The notes under the pieces: generated by a model
The model's database searches: none
What the model saw: the letters and a program-made list of their open reading frames with translations, nothing else
What the model was told of the DNA's origin: nothing
Assembly (NCBI GenBank): GCA_900547995.1
Contig: URIY01000046.1
Span: forward strand, 1-10,414
Reading direction: 5' to 3'
Length of the DNA: 10,414 bases
DNA from: an uncultured Mycoplasmatota bacterium
Lineage (GTDB): Bacteria; Bacillota_I; Bacilli_A; RF39; UBA660
In this document: piece by piece, positions 1-6,091 of the stretch
Layout: every line of letters starts with the position of its first letter
How positions within the stretch are numbered: the stretch's first letter is position 1
Made by a program: the position numbers and the translations under genes

Positions 1-350
1 TTGCTAAATATTACCTATTTATATTTTATTTATTAGTTTTACTCTTTTTTACTGATATTTTTCATTAAAAATAGGGTGATTTTTCTCATAATAAATTCTT
101 GATATAATTAACTTGTAGCATAAATGTTGTATGCATTTACCATGTAGATCAATATCTTTATCAAACGTTTCATCAAATAAATTCAATACAAATATATGTA
201 TAAAATTTTTTCTATTATTTGTAATATTCAACACATTAAATTTCTTATTAGAAAATTTTTATTAATATTGACAAATCCATTATTTACAAATAATAATTAA
301 CTATAATTGAATAAAATATTTCATATAAGAATTAATATTTTTTATAAGTA
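1..350. other. AT-rich non-coding region downstream of the LysM protein gene
   Basis: I see no supportable gene in these ~350 nt. One minus-strand reading frame (234-49, 61 codons) begins with ATG but has no SD sequence, no recognisable domain and an odd Cys/His/Ile-rich composition. It is most likely chance, or at best a decayed remnant. A plus-strand TTGACA at 268-273 has only a poor -10 (TAATAA, 291-296) at 17 nt and leads into antisense of the LysM gene, so I do not call it a promoter. Confidence 0.5.
313..341 (-). terminator. possible weak terminator after the LysM protein gene
   Basis: Ten nt past the LysM gene's TAG stop is a perfect 8-bp inverted repeat (AAAATATT at 334-341 in minus-strand sense and AATATTTT at 313-320, 13-nt loop). 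It is entirely A/T, so the hairpin would be weak, and random AT-rich DNA often contains such repeats. It is listed because it sits where a terminator is expected. Confidence 0.22.
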
Positions 351-1694
351 CTATATAATTAAAATTTGGCCTATACTTAAATTATTACTTGTTAAATTAT
401 TTTTGTTTTTTATAGAATCTATAGTTGTATTATATTTGCTTGCAATGCTATATAAGTTATCTCCTGATTGTACAATATATGTTATTTCTGAAGACTGAAC
501 TGGTATTTTAAGAACCATCCCAATATTTAATAAACTAGTATTTAAATTATTTATTTTCATAATATCACTTACACTTGTATTATATTTGCTTGCAATACTA
601 TATAAACTATCTCCTTTTTTTACAACATAATCTAAATAGTTAGAAGATGGTTGTTCACTTGTCACTGGGATATTTAATTTTTGACCTATACTAAGTACAT
701 TAGTTGTCAAATTATTATAATTTTTTAAAGCATTAACACTTATTCCATATTTACTTGCTATACTATATAATGTATCTCCTGATTTAACTATATAAGTTTG
801 TGTTTCATTTGTTTTTTGAACTGGTATTAATAGTTGCTGACCTATACTTAAATTAGTAGTTGCTAAATCATTATAATTAACTAAATCATCTACTGTTAAA
901 TTATATTTGGTTGCAATTTTATATAAATTATCGCCACTTGATACAGTATATACAATAAAATCCCCAATTTCAGGTGATTCTTCCTCACTTGGTATTATTA
1001 ACACCTGACCAATATTTAATAGATTACTTGATAAATTATTTACTTTCTTTATATCATCAATACTTACACCATATCTTTTAGCAATTGACCATAAACTATC
1101 TCCTGATTTAACTATGTAAGTTTCACCATCACTAGTAACAGGAATATTTTTTACATATGCAAGTATTCCGCTTACAATAGCATCCCCATATTTTTGATAA
1201 TCTTTAAAATTATCTACATCATCCTTATTATCAACATAACCATAATAAATAGATATTGGTATTGTATTACCTGTATCTCTTTGTATAAAATAATAATCTT
1301 TTGATGTATCACTAGGCAATCTTCTTTGAAAAACTTTGTTGACCATTACCCCACTTTTTTCTAAAGAAGACGCTATATCATTTGCAAGTACATTATCATG
1401 TCTTAGTGCATATATTATTTCTACCCCTTCATCATTTCCTTCATTTAAATGATTAGATATAACAATAACATTATTTTTATTACCATATGCATTTAAAATT
1501 CTACTTATTCTATCATCATTAGATAAACTTTCATCTGTACTTCTTACTAAAGTAGCAGAATAGCCTAAATTATTTAATTTGTTATAAATATATTTAGATA
1601 CATCTAAACTATAATTTTTTTCTACTAAATTATTCCCACTGACACCATTATCACTACCACCATGACTTGCATCTATTACAAAATTATAATTCAT
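351..1694 (-). CDS. amidase_3-like protein with five LysM repeats, catalytic Glu apparently missing
   Basis: This 447-aa protein has an N-terminal N-acetylmuramoyl-L-alanine amidase (amidase_3) domain (~1-180) followed by five LysM peptidoglycan-binding repeats (~192-447). Two of the usual Zn ligands are in place as H11 (DASHGG) and H82 (SNHLNEG), and E25 (LVEKNYS) fits the third. In the family the catalytic Glu lies in a motif like V-E-Y-G-F near the domain end. Here the equivalent segment reads SIYYGYVDN, putting Tyr150 in its place, so hydrolysis may be lost and the protein may only bind wall. There is no signal peptide, as in some mother-cell-made spore proteins. An upstream GTG at 1703 is rejected because it lies inside the SD (AGGTGA, 1700-1705); ATG at 1694 has 5-nt spacing. 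The htrA terminator separates it from htrA. Family assignment is confident; inactivity is inferred by eye. Confidence 0.85.
   Translation of the reverse strand: MNYNFVIDASHGGSDNGVSGNNLVEKNYSLDVSKYIYNKLNNLGYSATLVRSTDESLSNDDRISRILNAYGNKNNVIVISNHLNEGNDEGVEIIYALRHDNVLANDIASSLEKSGVMVNKVFQRRLPSDTSKDYYFIQRDTGNTIPISIYYGYVDNKDDVDNFKDYQKYGDAIVSGILAYVKNIPVTSDGETYIVKSGDSLWSIAKRYGVSIDDIKKVNNLSSNLLNIGQVLIIPSEEESPEIGDFIVYTVSSGDNLYKIATKYNLTVDDLVNYNDLATTNLSIGQQLLIPVQKTNETQTYIVKSGDTLYSIASKYGISVNALKNYNNLTTNVLSIGQKLNIPVTSEQPSSNYLDYVVKKGDSLYSIASKYNTSVSDIMKINNLNTSLLNIGMVLKIPVQSSEITYIVQSGDNLYSIASKYNTTIDSIKNKNNLTSNNLSIGQILII
354..1121 (-). repeat. five tandem LysM-encoding repeats
   Basis: Five ~44-codon LysM units lie at about 1121-990, 956-822, 797-666, 635-501 and 485-354. 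Each has the pattern Y-x-V-x-x-GD-x-L-x-x-I-A-x-[KR]-Y ... NNL ... L-x-I-G-x-x-L-x-I. Linkers of roughly 5-15 residues separate them. Units 3, 4 and 5 share the core LYSIASKY, which suggests recent duplication. Unit 1 is the most divergent (LWSIAKRY). Confidence 0.9.
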
Positions 1695-1709
1695 TATAAT
1701 CACCTATAT

Positions 1710-1736
1710 TAATATATGCAAGCAAGAAAAAAATGT
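1710..1736 (-). promoter_or_regulatory. possible sigma-K-like promoter for the LysM protein gene
   Basis: In minus-strand sense, AC (1735-1736) lies exactly 16 nt before CATATATTA (1710-1718). This fits the B. subtilis sigma-K pattern AC-N16/17-CATAnnnTA. The same AC-N16-CATATATTA occurs before the collagen-like gene. Against it, the predicted start (~1703) would fall inside the SD, and such motifs are common in AT-rich DNA. Confidence 0.25.
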
Positions 1737-1750
1737 AAGCAGTATAAAGA

Positions 1751-1780
1751 AAAAATGTAGCAAATAATTACTACATTTTT
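1751..1780 (-). terminator. rho-independent terminator of htrA
   Basis: Perfect 10-bp inverted repeat: AAAAATGTAG (1771-1780, minus sense) and CTACATTTTT (1751-1760) with a 10-nt loop, followed by more T residues (TTCTTT). The htrA stop TAA (1779-1781) overlaps the first arm. The A/T-rich base of the stem means the hairpin could also work in the other direction. Confidence 0.65.
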
Positions 1781-2861
1781 AAGCATTCTTTTCTAATTTT
1801 AAAGTTACATCTATTTCCTTATTATCACGAATAACTTTTAATTTAATTTCATCACCGACACTATATTTATATAATACATATCTTAAATGACTAGTATCTT
1901 CTATTTCTGTATCGTCTATTTTAACGATTACATCACCTTTTTTTAATCCCGCTTTAGCAGCAGGGTAACCATCTTCTACTTTGACAACAACAGCACCTGA
2001 TTTTACATTTGAATCTAAATTAATCTTATATAAATATAAACTATATGTACTAGTTGCATCAATAAGTTCAACACCTATTACCGGTCTTTCTATCTTTTCT
2101 CCCTTTTCAAGCAATTCTACTTCAGACATAGCCATCTCAATAGGAATAGCAAATCCCATACCTTCTATTTCATCTTGAACAAGTTTAAGAGAAATAATAC
2201 CAACTACTTCACCATTTGCATTAACAAGTGGTCCTCCACTATTTCCTGGATTAATTGCTGCATCAGTTTGTAATACTTCCATTCTAGCTGATCCTGAAGA
2301 CAAATCCACCGTAACAGTTCTATCTTTGCCAGACAATATTCCTTTAGTCACTGTTCCCATATATTTTTGACCTAGTGGCGAACCAACCGTAAATATTGTA
2401 TCACCAAGTTCCATTTTAGTACTTTCACCGATAGTTGCAACTTCCATAACAGCATCTTTATCTATTCTAAGAACAGCAATATCGGAATATTCATCACTAC
2501 CAAGTAATGTAGCCTCTACAACTTGATTAGCATTATTTGTAACCTCAATTGTTGTAGCATCTTCAATAACATGATGATTGGTAAGGATGTAACCATAATT
2601 ATCATCTGTTTTATATACAAAACCTGTTCCACTACCTAGTGCATGATTATTAGTATATGTCTGAACAAGAACAACAGCATCATATATTTTACTAACAGAT
2701 GACTTAATAGTATTTTCTTCTGTTATACTTACCTCAGTAACAACTTTATCTTTACTAGTATCTAAATTATTAAATTTATATTCAACATAAAAATAGGTTG
2801 CTGAAGAACTTATTAAAACGGATATCAAAATAGAAACTACATATAATATTTTCTTTTTCAT
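1779..2861 (-). CDS. htrA: HtrA/DegP-family membrane-anchored serine protease with one PDZ domain
   Basis: This 360-aa protein has a short cytoplasmic N-terminus (MKKK), one membrane segment (~5-25), a low-complexity linker, a trypsin-like protease domain (~50-245) and one PDZ domain (~255-350). The catalytic triad is clear: H97 in TNHHVI, D127 in YSDIAVL and S208 in NPGNSGGPL. Size and layout match Firmicutes HtrA/YkdA/YyxA proteases, which degrade or refold misfolded exported proteins outside the membrane. The SD GGAGG is formed with the stop of the upstream Abi_2 gene (TAGGAGG), only 9 nt away, so the two genes are probably co-transcribed and translationally coupled. No separate promoter is evident. 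A terminator follows. The family is certain; which paralogue it is cannot be told. Confidence 0.95.
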   Translation of the reverse strand: MKKKILYVVSILISVLISSSATYFYVEYKFNNLDTSKDKVVTEVSITEENTIKSSVSKIYDAVVLVQTYTNNHALGSGTGFVYKTDDNYGYILTNHHVIEDATTIEVTNNANQVVEATLLGSDEYSDIAVLRIDKDAVMEVATIGESTKMELGDTIFTVGSPLGQKYMGTVTKGILSGKDRTVTVDLSSGSARMEVLQTDAAINPGNSGGPLVNANGEVVGIISLKLVQDEIEGMGFAIPIEMAMSEVELLEKGEKIERPVIGVELIDATSTYSLYLYKINLDSNVKSGAVVVKVEDGYPAAKAGLKKGDVIVKIDDTEIEDTSHLRYVLYKYSVGDEIKLKVIRDNKEIDVTLKLEKNA

Positions 2862-2870
2862 TTATGCCTC

Positions 2871-3815
2871 CTAATCTAAATAGGCTATTTCTCTCCAGTT
2901 GCTTGGAAATCCAATTCTATTAAAAATAGAATCAAGAGGAATAACATCTATTTTAGCATCTAATATATTTATTTCATAATCAATCTCATCTACAAGTAAT
3001 TTAAATTCATCAGGGGTAAGCATTATTTTCATAATAATTACTATAGCAAATAAATCATTTTTACCATATATATATTCATTATCCTTCTTTTCAATATCCA
3101 TTCTATAATGATATTTATTATTAGGAATTACTCTATTGGTTCTATGGTCATATAAAACATCCTCATGGGCACATAAATTTCTAAAATTAGCAAGTAAAGA
3201 TAAATAAATTTCTAATGTATCTGAATCCACATCATAAAAGTTAGCAATTGCTTTTTTATCTTCACCTTTTAATATAGCAAATAATTCAGATATCATACCA
3301 AATGATAATACTTTAACTAAAATCCACATAGGAATATATCCATAATTAGACATATAATGAAGAGTTGCTGAATGTTTACGTCCATTTACTCTAATTTGTC
3401 TTTTCATTTTATCAAGAACATCATTTACTTGTCTTGACTTCATAGGATCAGTTGTAAAGTTTTTAGGATTTAAATAATCTTTATCTTTAAATCCATATTT
3501 TTTAGATAATTGATAACTTATAATAGACTTAATATTATTTTCAATAATAAGAATATTTTTAAACATTATATTACGCATTCTTCTATCAAAATTAAATACA
3601 CCATATAATTCATCAAAAGTAGTACCTGGTAAGAAATTTTTAGATTTGTTAGTTACATTATTAGAGTCAATGAAAAAATGTCTGTATCCACTAACAAAGA
3701 AATAATTTTCTCTAAGTAAAACTTCTTTAGTATAATTATCATCTTTTATAACTAATCCTTTATTTCTTAGTATTTCTACTTGCTCATCCAAATTTTTAAA
3801 TATTTTATTTGCCAT
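2871..3815 (-). CDS. Abi_2 family protein (AbiD/AbiF type, HEPN RNase-like)
   Basis: This 314-aa protein resembles the Abi_2 (Pfam PF07751) abortive-infection family. It has an N-terminal helical part with YFFVSGYRHFF, the block FDELYGVFNFDRRMR (~67-81), a charged middle segment, VLSFGMISELF (~169-179), and RNLCAHEDVLYDHR near residue 212. The last contains R-x4-H (R212/H217), the signature of HEPN ribonucleases. Family members are thought to block phage growth or act as toxins, and some have an associated structured RNA (abiF motif). The start was moved from GTG 3827 to ATG 3815, because the GTG lies inside the SD (AGGGGTGA). It is followed after 9 nt by htrA. Active-site residues are present, so the protein may be functional. 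Target and trigger are unknown. It may be a recent insertion next to cwlD. Confidence 0.88.
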   Translation of the reverse strand: MANKIFKNLDEQVEILRNKGLVIKDDNYTKEVLLRENYFFVSGYRHFFIDSNNVTNKSKNFLPGTTFDELYGVFNFDRRMRNIMFKNILIIENNIKSIISYQLSKKYGFKDKDYLNPKNFTTDPMKSRQVNDVLDKMKRQIRVNGRKHSATLHYMSNYGYIPMWILVKVLSFGMISELFAILKGEDKKAIANFYDVDSDTLEIYLSLLANFRNLCAHEDVLYDHRTNRVIPNNKYHYRMDIEKKDNEYIYGKNDLFAIVIIMKIMLTPDEFKLLVDEIDYEINILDAKIDVIPLDSIFNRIGFPSNWREIAYLD

Positions 3816-3837
3816 AAATATAGTCACCCCTATTTTT

Positions 3838-3866
3838 ATTATAATATATCAATTTTAGTATATCAT
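3838..3866 (-). promoter_or_regulatory. probable sigma-A promoter of the abi-htrA unit
   Basis: In minus-strand sense, ATGATA (3861-3866, 4 of 6 matches to TTGACA) and a perfect TATAAT (3838-3843) are separated by 17 nt. The expected start is near 3831, just upstream of the SD AGGGGTGA. The -35 lies inside one arm of the inverted repeat at 3858-3900. Confidence 0.42.
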
Positions 3867-3900
3867 AAATTAAGAATTTTTAACTATTTTTTATGTATAC
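3858..3900 (-). repeat. bulged inverted repeat upstream of the Abi_2 gene
   Basis: The arms GTATACATAAA (3890-3900, minus sense) and TTTATGATATAC (3858-3869) pair over 11 bp with one bulged A, around a 20-nt A/T-rich loop. No T-run follows, so it is not a classic terminator for cwlD. It covers the -35 of the abi promoter and could be a repressor operator, or part of a structured RNA read from upstream. The rest of the 3828-3985 gap shows no gene and no clear cwlD terminator. Confidence 0.5.
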
Positions 3901-3985
3901 AATGTAAACTACTTGTCATGGATTTCATTATTGATTATAAAAGTTAATTTTGGTTAAAAAATGTGTTTTATATGTTTTTTTCATG

Positions 3986-4645
3986 TTAATTAAGATATTT
4001 TACAATACCATTATAAATGGTTAACGCTATTCTTTCTTGATATGTATCTTGCATAAGTAAATATCTTTCATTTGGATTTGTTAAAAAACCAACCTCAGCA
4101 AGTATACCTGGTCTTTCTACCCTTTTATGTAAATACATTTCATTTGTTTCTTTATATTCTCTTTTTGTCTTTAACACTTTAGAAAATTCCGTCTGCATTA
4201 TTTCAGCAATTTTTTTATTTTCAGGATTAACATCATCATAAAAAACTTGGGCACCATGCCATGTGCTAGATGATTCTGCATTTAAATGAATAGAGATATA
4301 CATATCACACATAGATGAATTTATTGCATTTGCTCTTCTTGATAAATCACTTCTTTTCCTATTAATAGCATTCGTAACAGATAAGTCATAATCACCATCC
4401 CTAGTCAAATAAACAATAGCACCATTTTTAAGCAATATGTCATATAACTTTTTACTAATACTAAGATTAATATCTGCCTCATGAATATCTTTATATATAG
4501 CACCAGGGTCCGTACCACCATGACCAGGATCTATGTAAATTACTTTTCCTAATAATGGTAATTCACTATTATCAGCATAACCAATATTTATACAAAATAT
4601 ACTTGTTATTGTCAAAAAAAGAATAAATACTTTTAGTTTTAACAT
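3986..4645 (-). CDS. cwlD: N-acetylmuramoyl-L-alanine amidase, CwlD-like (spore cortex)
   Basis: This is a complete 219-aa amidase_3 protein with a cleavable-looking signal peptide (hydrophobic 5-22, GYA near 24). Zn ligands H42 (DPGHGGTDPG), E56 (HEADIN) and H120 (ISIHLNAE) are present, with the catalytic E184 in ILAEVGFLTN. In B. subtilis, CwlD (237 aa) removes peptides from muramic acid on the way to muramic-delta-lactam, the mark that lets germination enzymes recognise cortex. The cwlD assignment rests on similar length, the lack of wall-binding repeats, and B. subtilis gene order (truA-rplM-rpsI-ybaJ-cwlD). A different single-domain wall amidase remains possible. Its SD AGGTG (4651-4655) is followed by ATG at 4645. 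It lies 49 nt after the collagen-like gene with no terminator between, so the two may share a transcript. Confidence 0.82.
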   Translation of the reverse strand: MLKLKVFILFLTITSIFCINIGYADNSELPLLGKVIYIDPGHGGTDPGAIYKDIHEADINLSISKKLYDILLKNGAIVYLTRDGDYDLSVTNAINRKRSDLSRRANAINSSMCDMYISIHLNAESSSTWHGAQVFYDDVNPENKKIAEIMQTEFSKVLKTKREYKETNEMYLHKRVERPGILAEVGFLTNPNERYLLMQDTYQERIALTIYNGIVKYLN

Positions 4646-4694
4646 AAAATCACCTATATAAGTATATGTTTATAGAATATGTAATTTTCTCTTT

Positions 4695-5351
4695 TTATTC
4701 ATGAACTTTTTTAATAAGTAAATTAACATCTGATATAGTAACACTAGATGTACCCGTATCACCTAATATACTAGATGAGGCTTTTAAAATAGTTACTTTT
4801 TCGAATCTAAAAATTATGGTTTGTGAAAAATGCATTTGTTTTCCACTATCAATAGGTAAATTAAATGTCAAATCTTTGATGGCTGAACCTTCATCAGTTT
4901 GAAGATATAATGTCGCTCCATGTGTCGTATCAGCATCTTCTATTAAACCTGAAAAAGTTATTTCATATATTCCTGGTTGAACCTCTAATTCCTTATCACC
5001 TATTAATTTAAAATATGAAGATTGATTTGGTATAAACCATGGATCTTGGAAGACCATATCACCTGTTTCCTGAGTATCTATAAATCCCGCTGAAAATAAA
5101 CCTTCATTTGACGAACTTGCAATAGGCCCTGTTGGACCTATCTCACCTTGGGGCCCGGTTGGACCAATATTACCTTGCTTCCCTTGAGGTCCCATTGGGC
5201 CTTGTAATCCAATAGGACCTGTTGGACCGGCTGAACCCATTTCACCACGTGGGCCTGTTGGACCAGTAATTGGACAACCTATACCTATACTAAGTAATTT
5301 ATTTCTTATTTTTAAGTTTTCTTTTAATTGTTCTATCCTCTGTGAAGCCAT
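4695..5351 (-). CDS. collagen-like repeat protein with BclA/C1q-type C-terminal domain
   Basis: This 218-aa protein has a short charged N-terminal segment (1-25, no signal peptide), 16 uninterrupted Gly-X-Y triplets (30-77, many GPT/GPQ), and a ~135-aa predominantly beta C-terminal domain (FSAGFIDTQ ... GIYEITFSGLI ... VNLLIKKV). That domain resembles the trimerising TNF/C1q-like head of Bacillus exosporium proteins such as BclA. Such proteins form surface fibres on spores; phage tail fibres can look similar. The position directly before cwlD, with no phage genes in view, favours a spore-surface role, which is inference. It has a very strong SD (AAGGAGGTG, 5356-5364) that is partnered by an upstream ACCTCC. 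The repeat region is locally G/C-rich compared with its neighbours, as Gly/Pro codons require. Confidence 0.85.
   Translation of the reverse strand: MASQRIEQLKENLKIRNKLLSIGIGCPITGPTGPRGEMGSAGPTGPIGLQGPMGPQGKQGNIGPTGPQGEIGPTGPIASSSNEGLFSAGFIDTQETGDMVFQDPWFIPNQSSYFKLIGDKELEVQPGIYEITFSGLIEDADTTHGATLYLQTDEGSAIKDLTFNLPIDSGKQMHFSQTIIFRFEKVTILKASSSILGDTGTSSVTISDVNLLIKKVHE
5121..5264 (-). repeat. Gly-X-Y collagen repeat tract (16 triplets)
   Basis: Sixteen consecutive Gly-X-Y codon triplets encode residues 30-77, with GPTGP-type units recurring five times (at residues 30, 42, 63 and 72, plus variants). At DNA level this gives repeated GGTCCAACAGG-like 9-nt-phased words that can expand or contract by slippage. 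Pro is common at X but Y is seldom charged, as in BclA-type bacterial collagens. Confidence 0.88.
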
Positions 5352-5356
5352 AAAAC

Positions 5357-5383
5357 ACCTCCTTATTAATAATATATGGAGGT
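5357..5383. promoter_or_regulatory. SD-sequestering inverted repeat upstream of the collagen-like gene
   Basis: In minus-strand sense, ACCTCC (5378-5383) is the exact reverse complement of GGAGGT (5357-5362), the SD core of the collagen-like gene, with a 15-nt loop. A transcript starting upstream could fold and hide its ribosome site. Read on the plus strand, the same hairpin is followed by CTTTTTTT and could terminate antisense transcription. No plus-strand gene is seen nearby. Confidence 0.4.
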
Positions 5384-5396
5384 CTTTTTTTCTTGT
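5370..5396 (-). promoter_or_regulatory. possible sigma-K-like promoter for the collagen-like gene
   Basis: AC (5395-5396) and CATATATTA (5370-5378) are separated by 16 nt in minus-strand sense, identical in spacing and -10 sequence to the element before the LysM gene. The start would be near 5363, right at the SD, giving a very short leader; this weakens the call. Confidence 0.25.
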
Positions 5397-5421
5397 CTAA
5401 ATAAAAAATACTATAAAACCA

Positions 5422-5446
5422 AGAAAAAACACATAAATCATGTGTT
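5422..5446 (-). terminator. rho-independent terminator of the rluA-like unit
   Basis: AACACAT (5440-5446, minus sense) and ATGTGTT (5428-5434) form a perfect 7-bp stem around a 5-nt loop, followed by TTTTCTT. The pseudouridine synthase stop TGA (5438-5440) lies within the hairpin, so translation runs right into the terminator. Confidence 0.7.
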
Positions 5447-6091
5447 AAAAATATTCCATGGATATTTATTTGGATAATTAATACTAAAAGTTAATTGTTC
5501 TTTTGTTACTGGATGAGCAAAAGAAAGAGAGGTTGCAAAAAGAGCGATTTGTTCACCAACATTAGAACTTTCATTATATTTTTGATCTCCATATAGGGGA
5601 TATCCATGATAAGAAAATTGTACTCTTATTTGATGAGATCTACCTGTTTCAAGATTTATTTTAACAAGTGATAAGCCATTCTTATATGAAACCTTTTCAT
5701 AACTAAGTTTTGCTTCTTTACCTTTTGTGTTTACACTTACTTTATTATGTCTTTCATCTTTAAGTAATCTATCAAAATAGTTACCTTTATTATTTATATT
5801 TCCAATCACTACTGCATGATACTCTTTTTTTAAACTATGATTTCTAACTTGCTCACTTAGTCTTGACGCTGCCTTTGACGTTTTAGCAAACACCATTACA
5901 CCACCTACAGGTCTATCTAATCGATGAACAAGTCCCAAATATACATTACCTGGTTTCTTGTATTTTTCCTTAATATATTCTTTTAACATAGAAAGCAAAT
6001 CTTTATCTTTTGAATCATCTGCTTGAACAGGAATATTTATTGGTTTTTCAACTACAAGTAAGTGATTATCTTCATATAAAATTTTAATCAT
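5438..6091 (-). CDS. RluA-family pseudouridine synthase
   Basis: This 217-aa enzyme isomerises uridine to pseudouridine in rRNA or tRNA. The catalytic motif HRLDRPVGG is at 56-64 with catalytic D59. Other family blocks follow, such as LVKINLETGRSHQIRVQFSYHGYPLYGDQKY (quoted only by its ends: LVKINLETG at ~145, HGYPLYGDQ at ~165). It lacks the N-terminal S4 domain of RluD/RluC and begins almost at the catalytic fold, like small RluA/YhcT-type members, so the target base cannot be assigned. ATG 6091 is preferred to the upstream 6118. It follows a GGGAAG SD, and its ATG overlaps the stop of the methyltransferase in ATGATTAA, a normal coupling arrangement. It is the last gene of a three-gene unit ending in the terminator at 5422-5446. 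Confidence 0.93.
   Translation of the reverse strand: MIKILYEDNHLLVVEKPINIPVQADDSKDKDLLSMLKEYIKEKYKKPGNVYLGLVHRLDRPVGGVMVFAKTSKAASRLSEQVRNHSLKKEYHAVVIGNINNKGNYFDRLLKDERHNKVSVNTKGKEAKLSYEKVSYKNGLSLVKINLETGRSHQIRVQFSYHGYPLYGDQKYNESSNVGEQIALFATSLSFAHPVTKEQLTFSINYPNKYPWNIFNT

Noticed and set aside
49..234. Minus-strand 61-codon reading frame in the left end
   Set aside because: No SD before its ATG, no recognisable motif, unusual composition, and located in very AT-rich DNA where frames this size arise by chance.
268..296. Plus-strand TTGACA-17-TAATAA as a promoter
   Set aside because: The -10 matches only 3 of 6, and no plus-strand gene follows.
307..498. Plus-strand 63-codon frame
   Set aside because: Antisense to the LysM repeat coding region; no ribosome site; hydrophobic low-complexity product typical of a shadow.
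354..1121. Evenly spaced ~160-nt repeats as a CRISPR array or satellite
   Set aside because: The repeats are in-frame protein repeats (LysM) with strong codon-level divergence and no identical direct repeats.
1981..2178. Plus-strand 65-codon frame
   Set aside because: Antisense to the well-conserved PDZ/protease part of htrA.
3901..3985. Terminator for cwlD
   Set aside because: Only loose A/T runs without a convincing stem-loop plus T-tract could be found.
4646..4694. Sigma-E/sigma-G promoter before cwlD (CATATTCTA, CATATACTT words)
   Set aside because: The -35-like elements (TGAATA, ATA) are at the wrong spacing, 14 or 27 nt rather than 16-18.
5121..5264. Short-period repeats as a tandem DNA repeat or mobile element
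   Set aside because: Fully explained by Gly-X-Y collagen coding; no terminal inverted repeats or transposase nearby.
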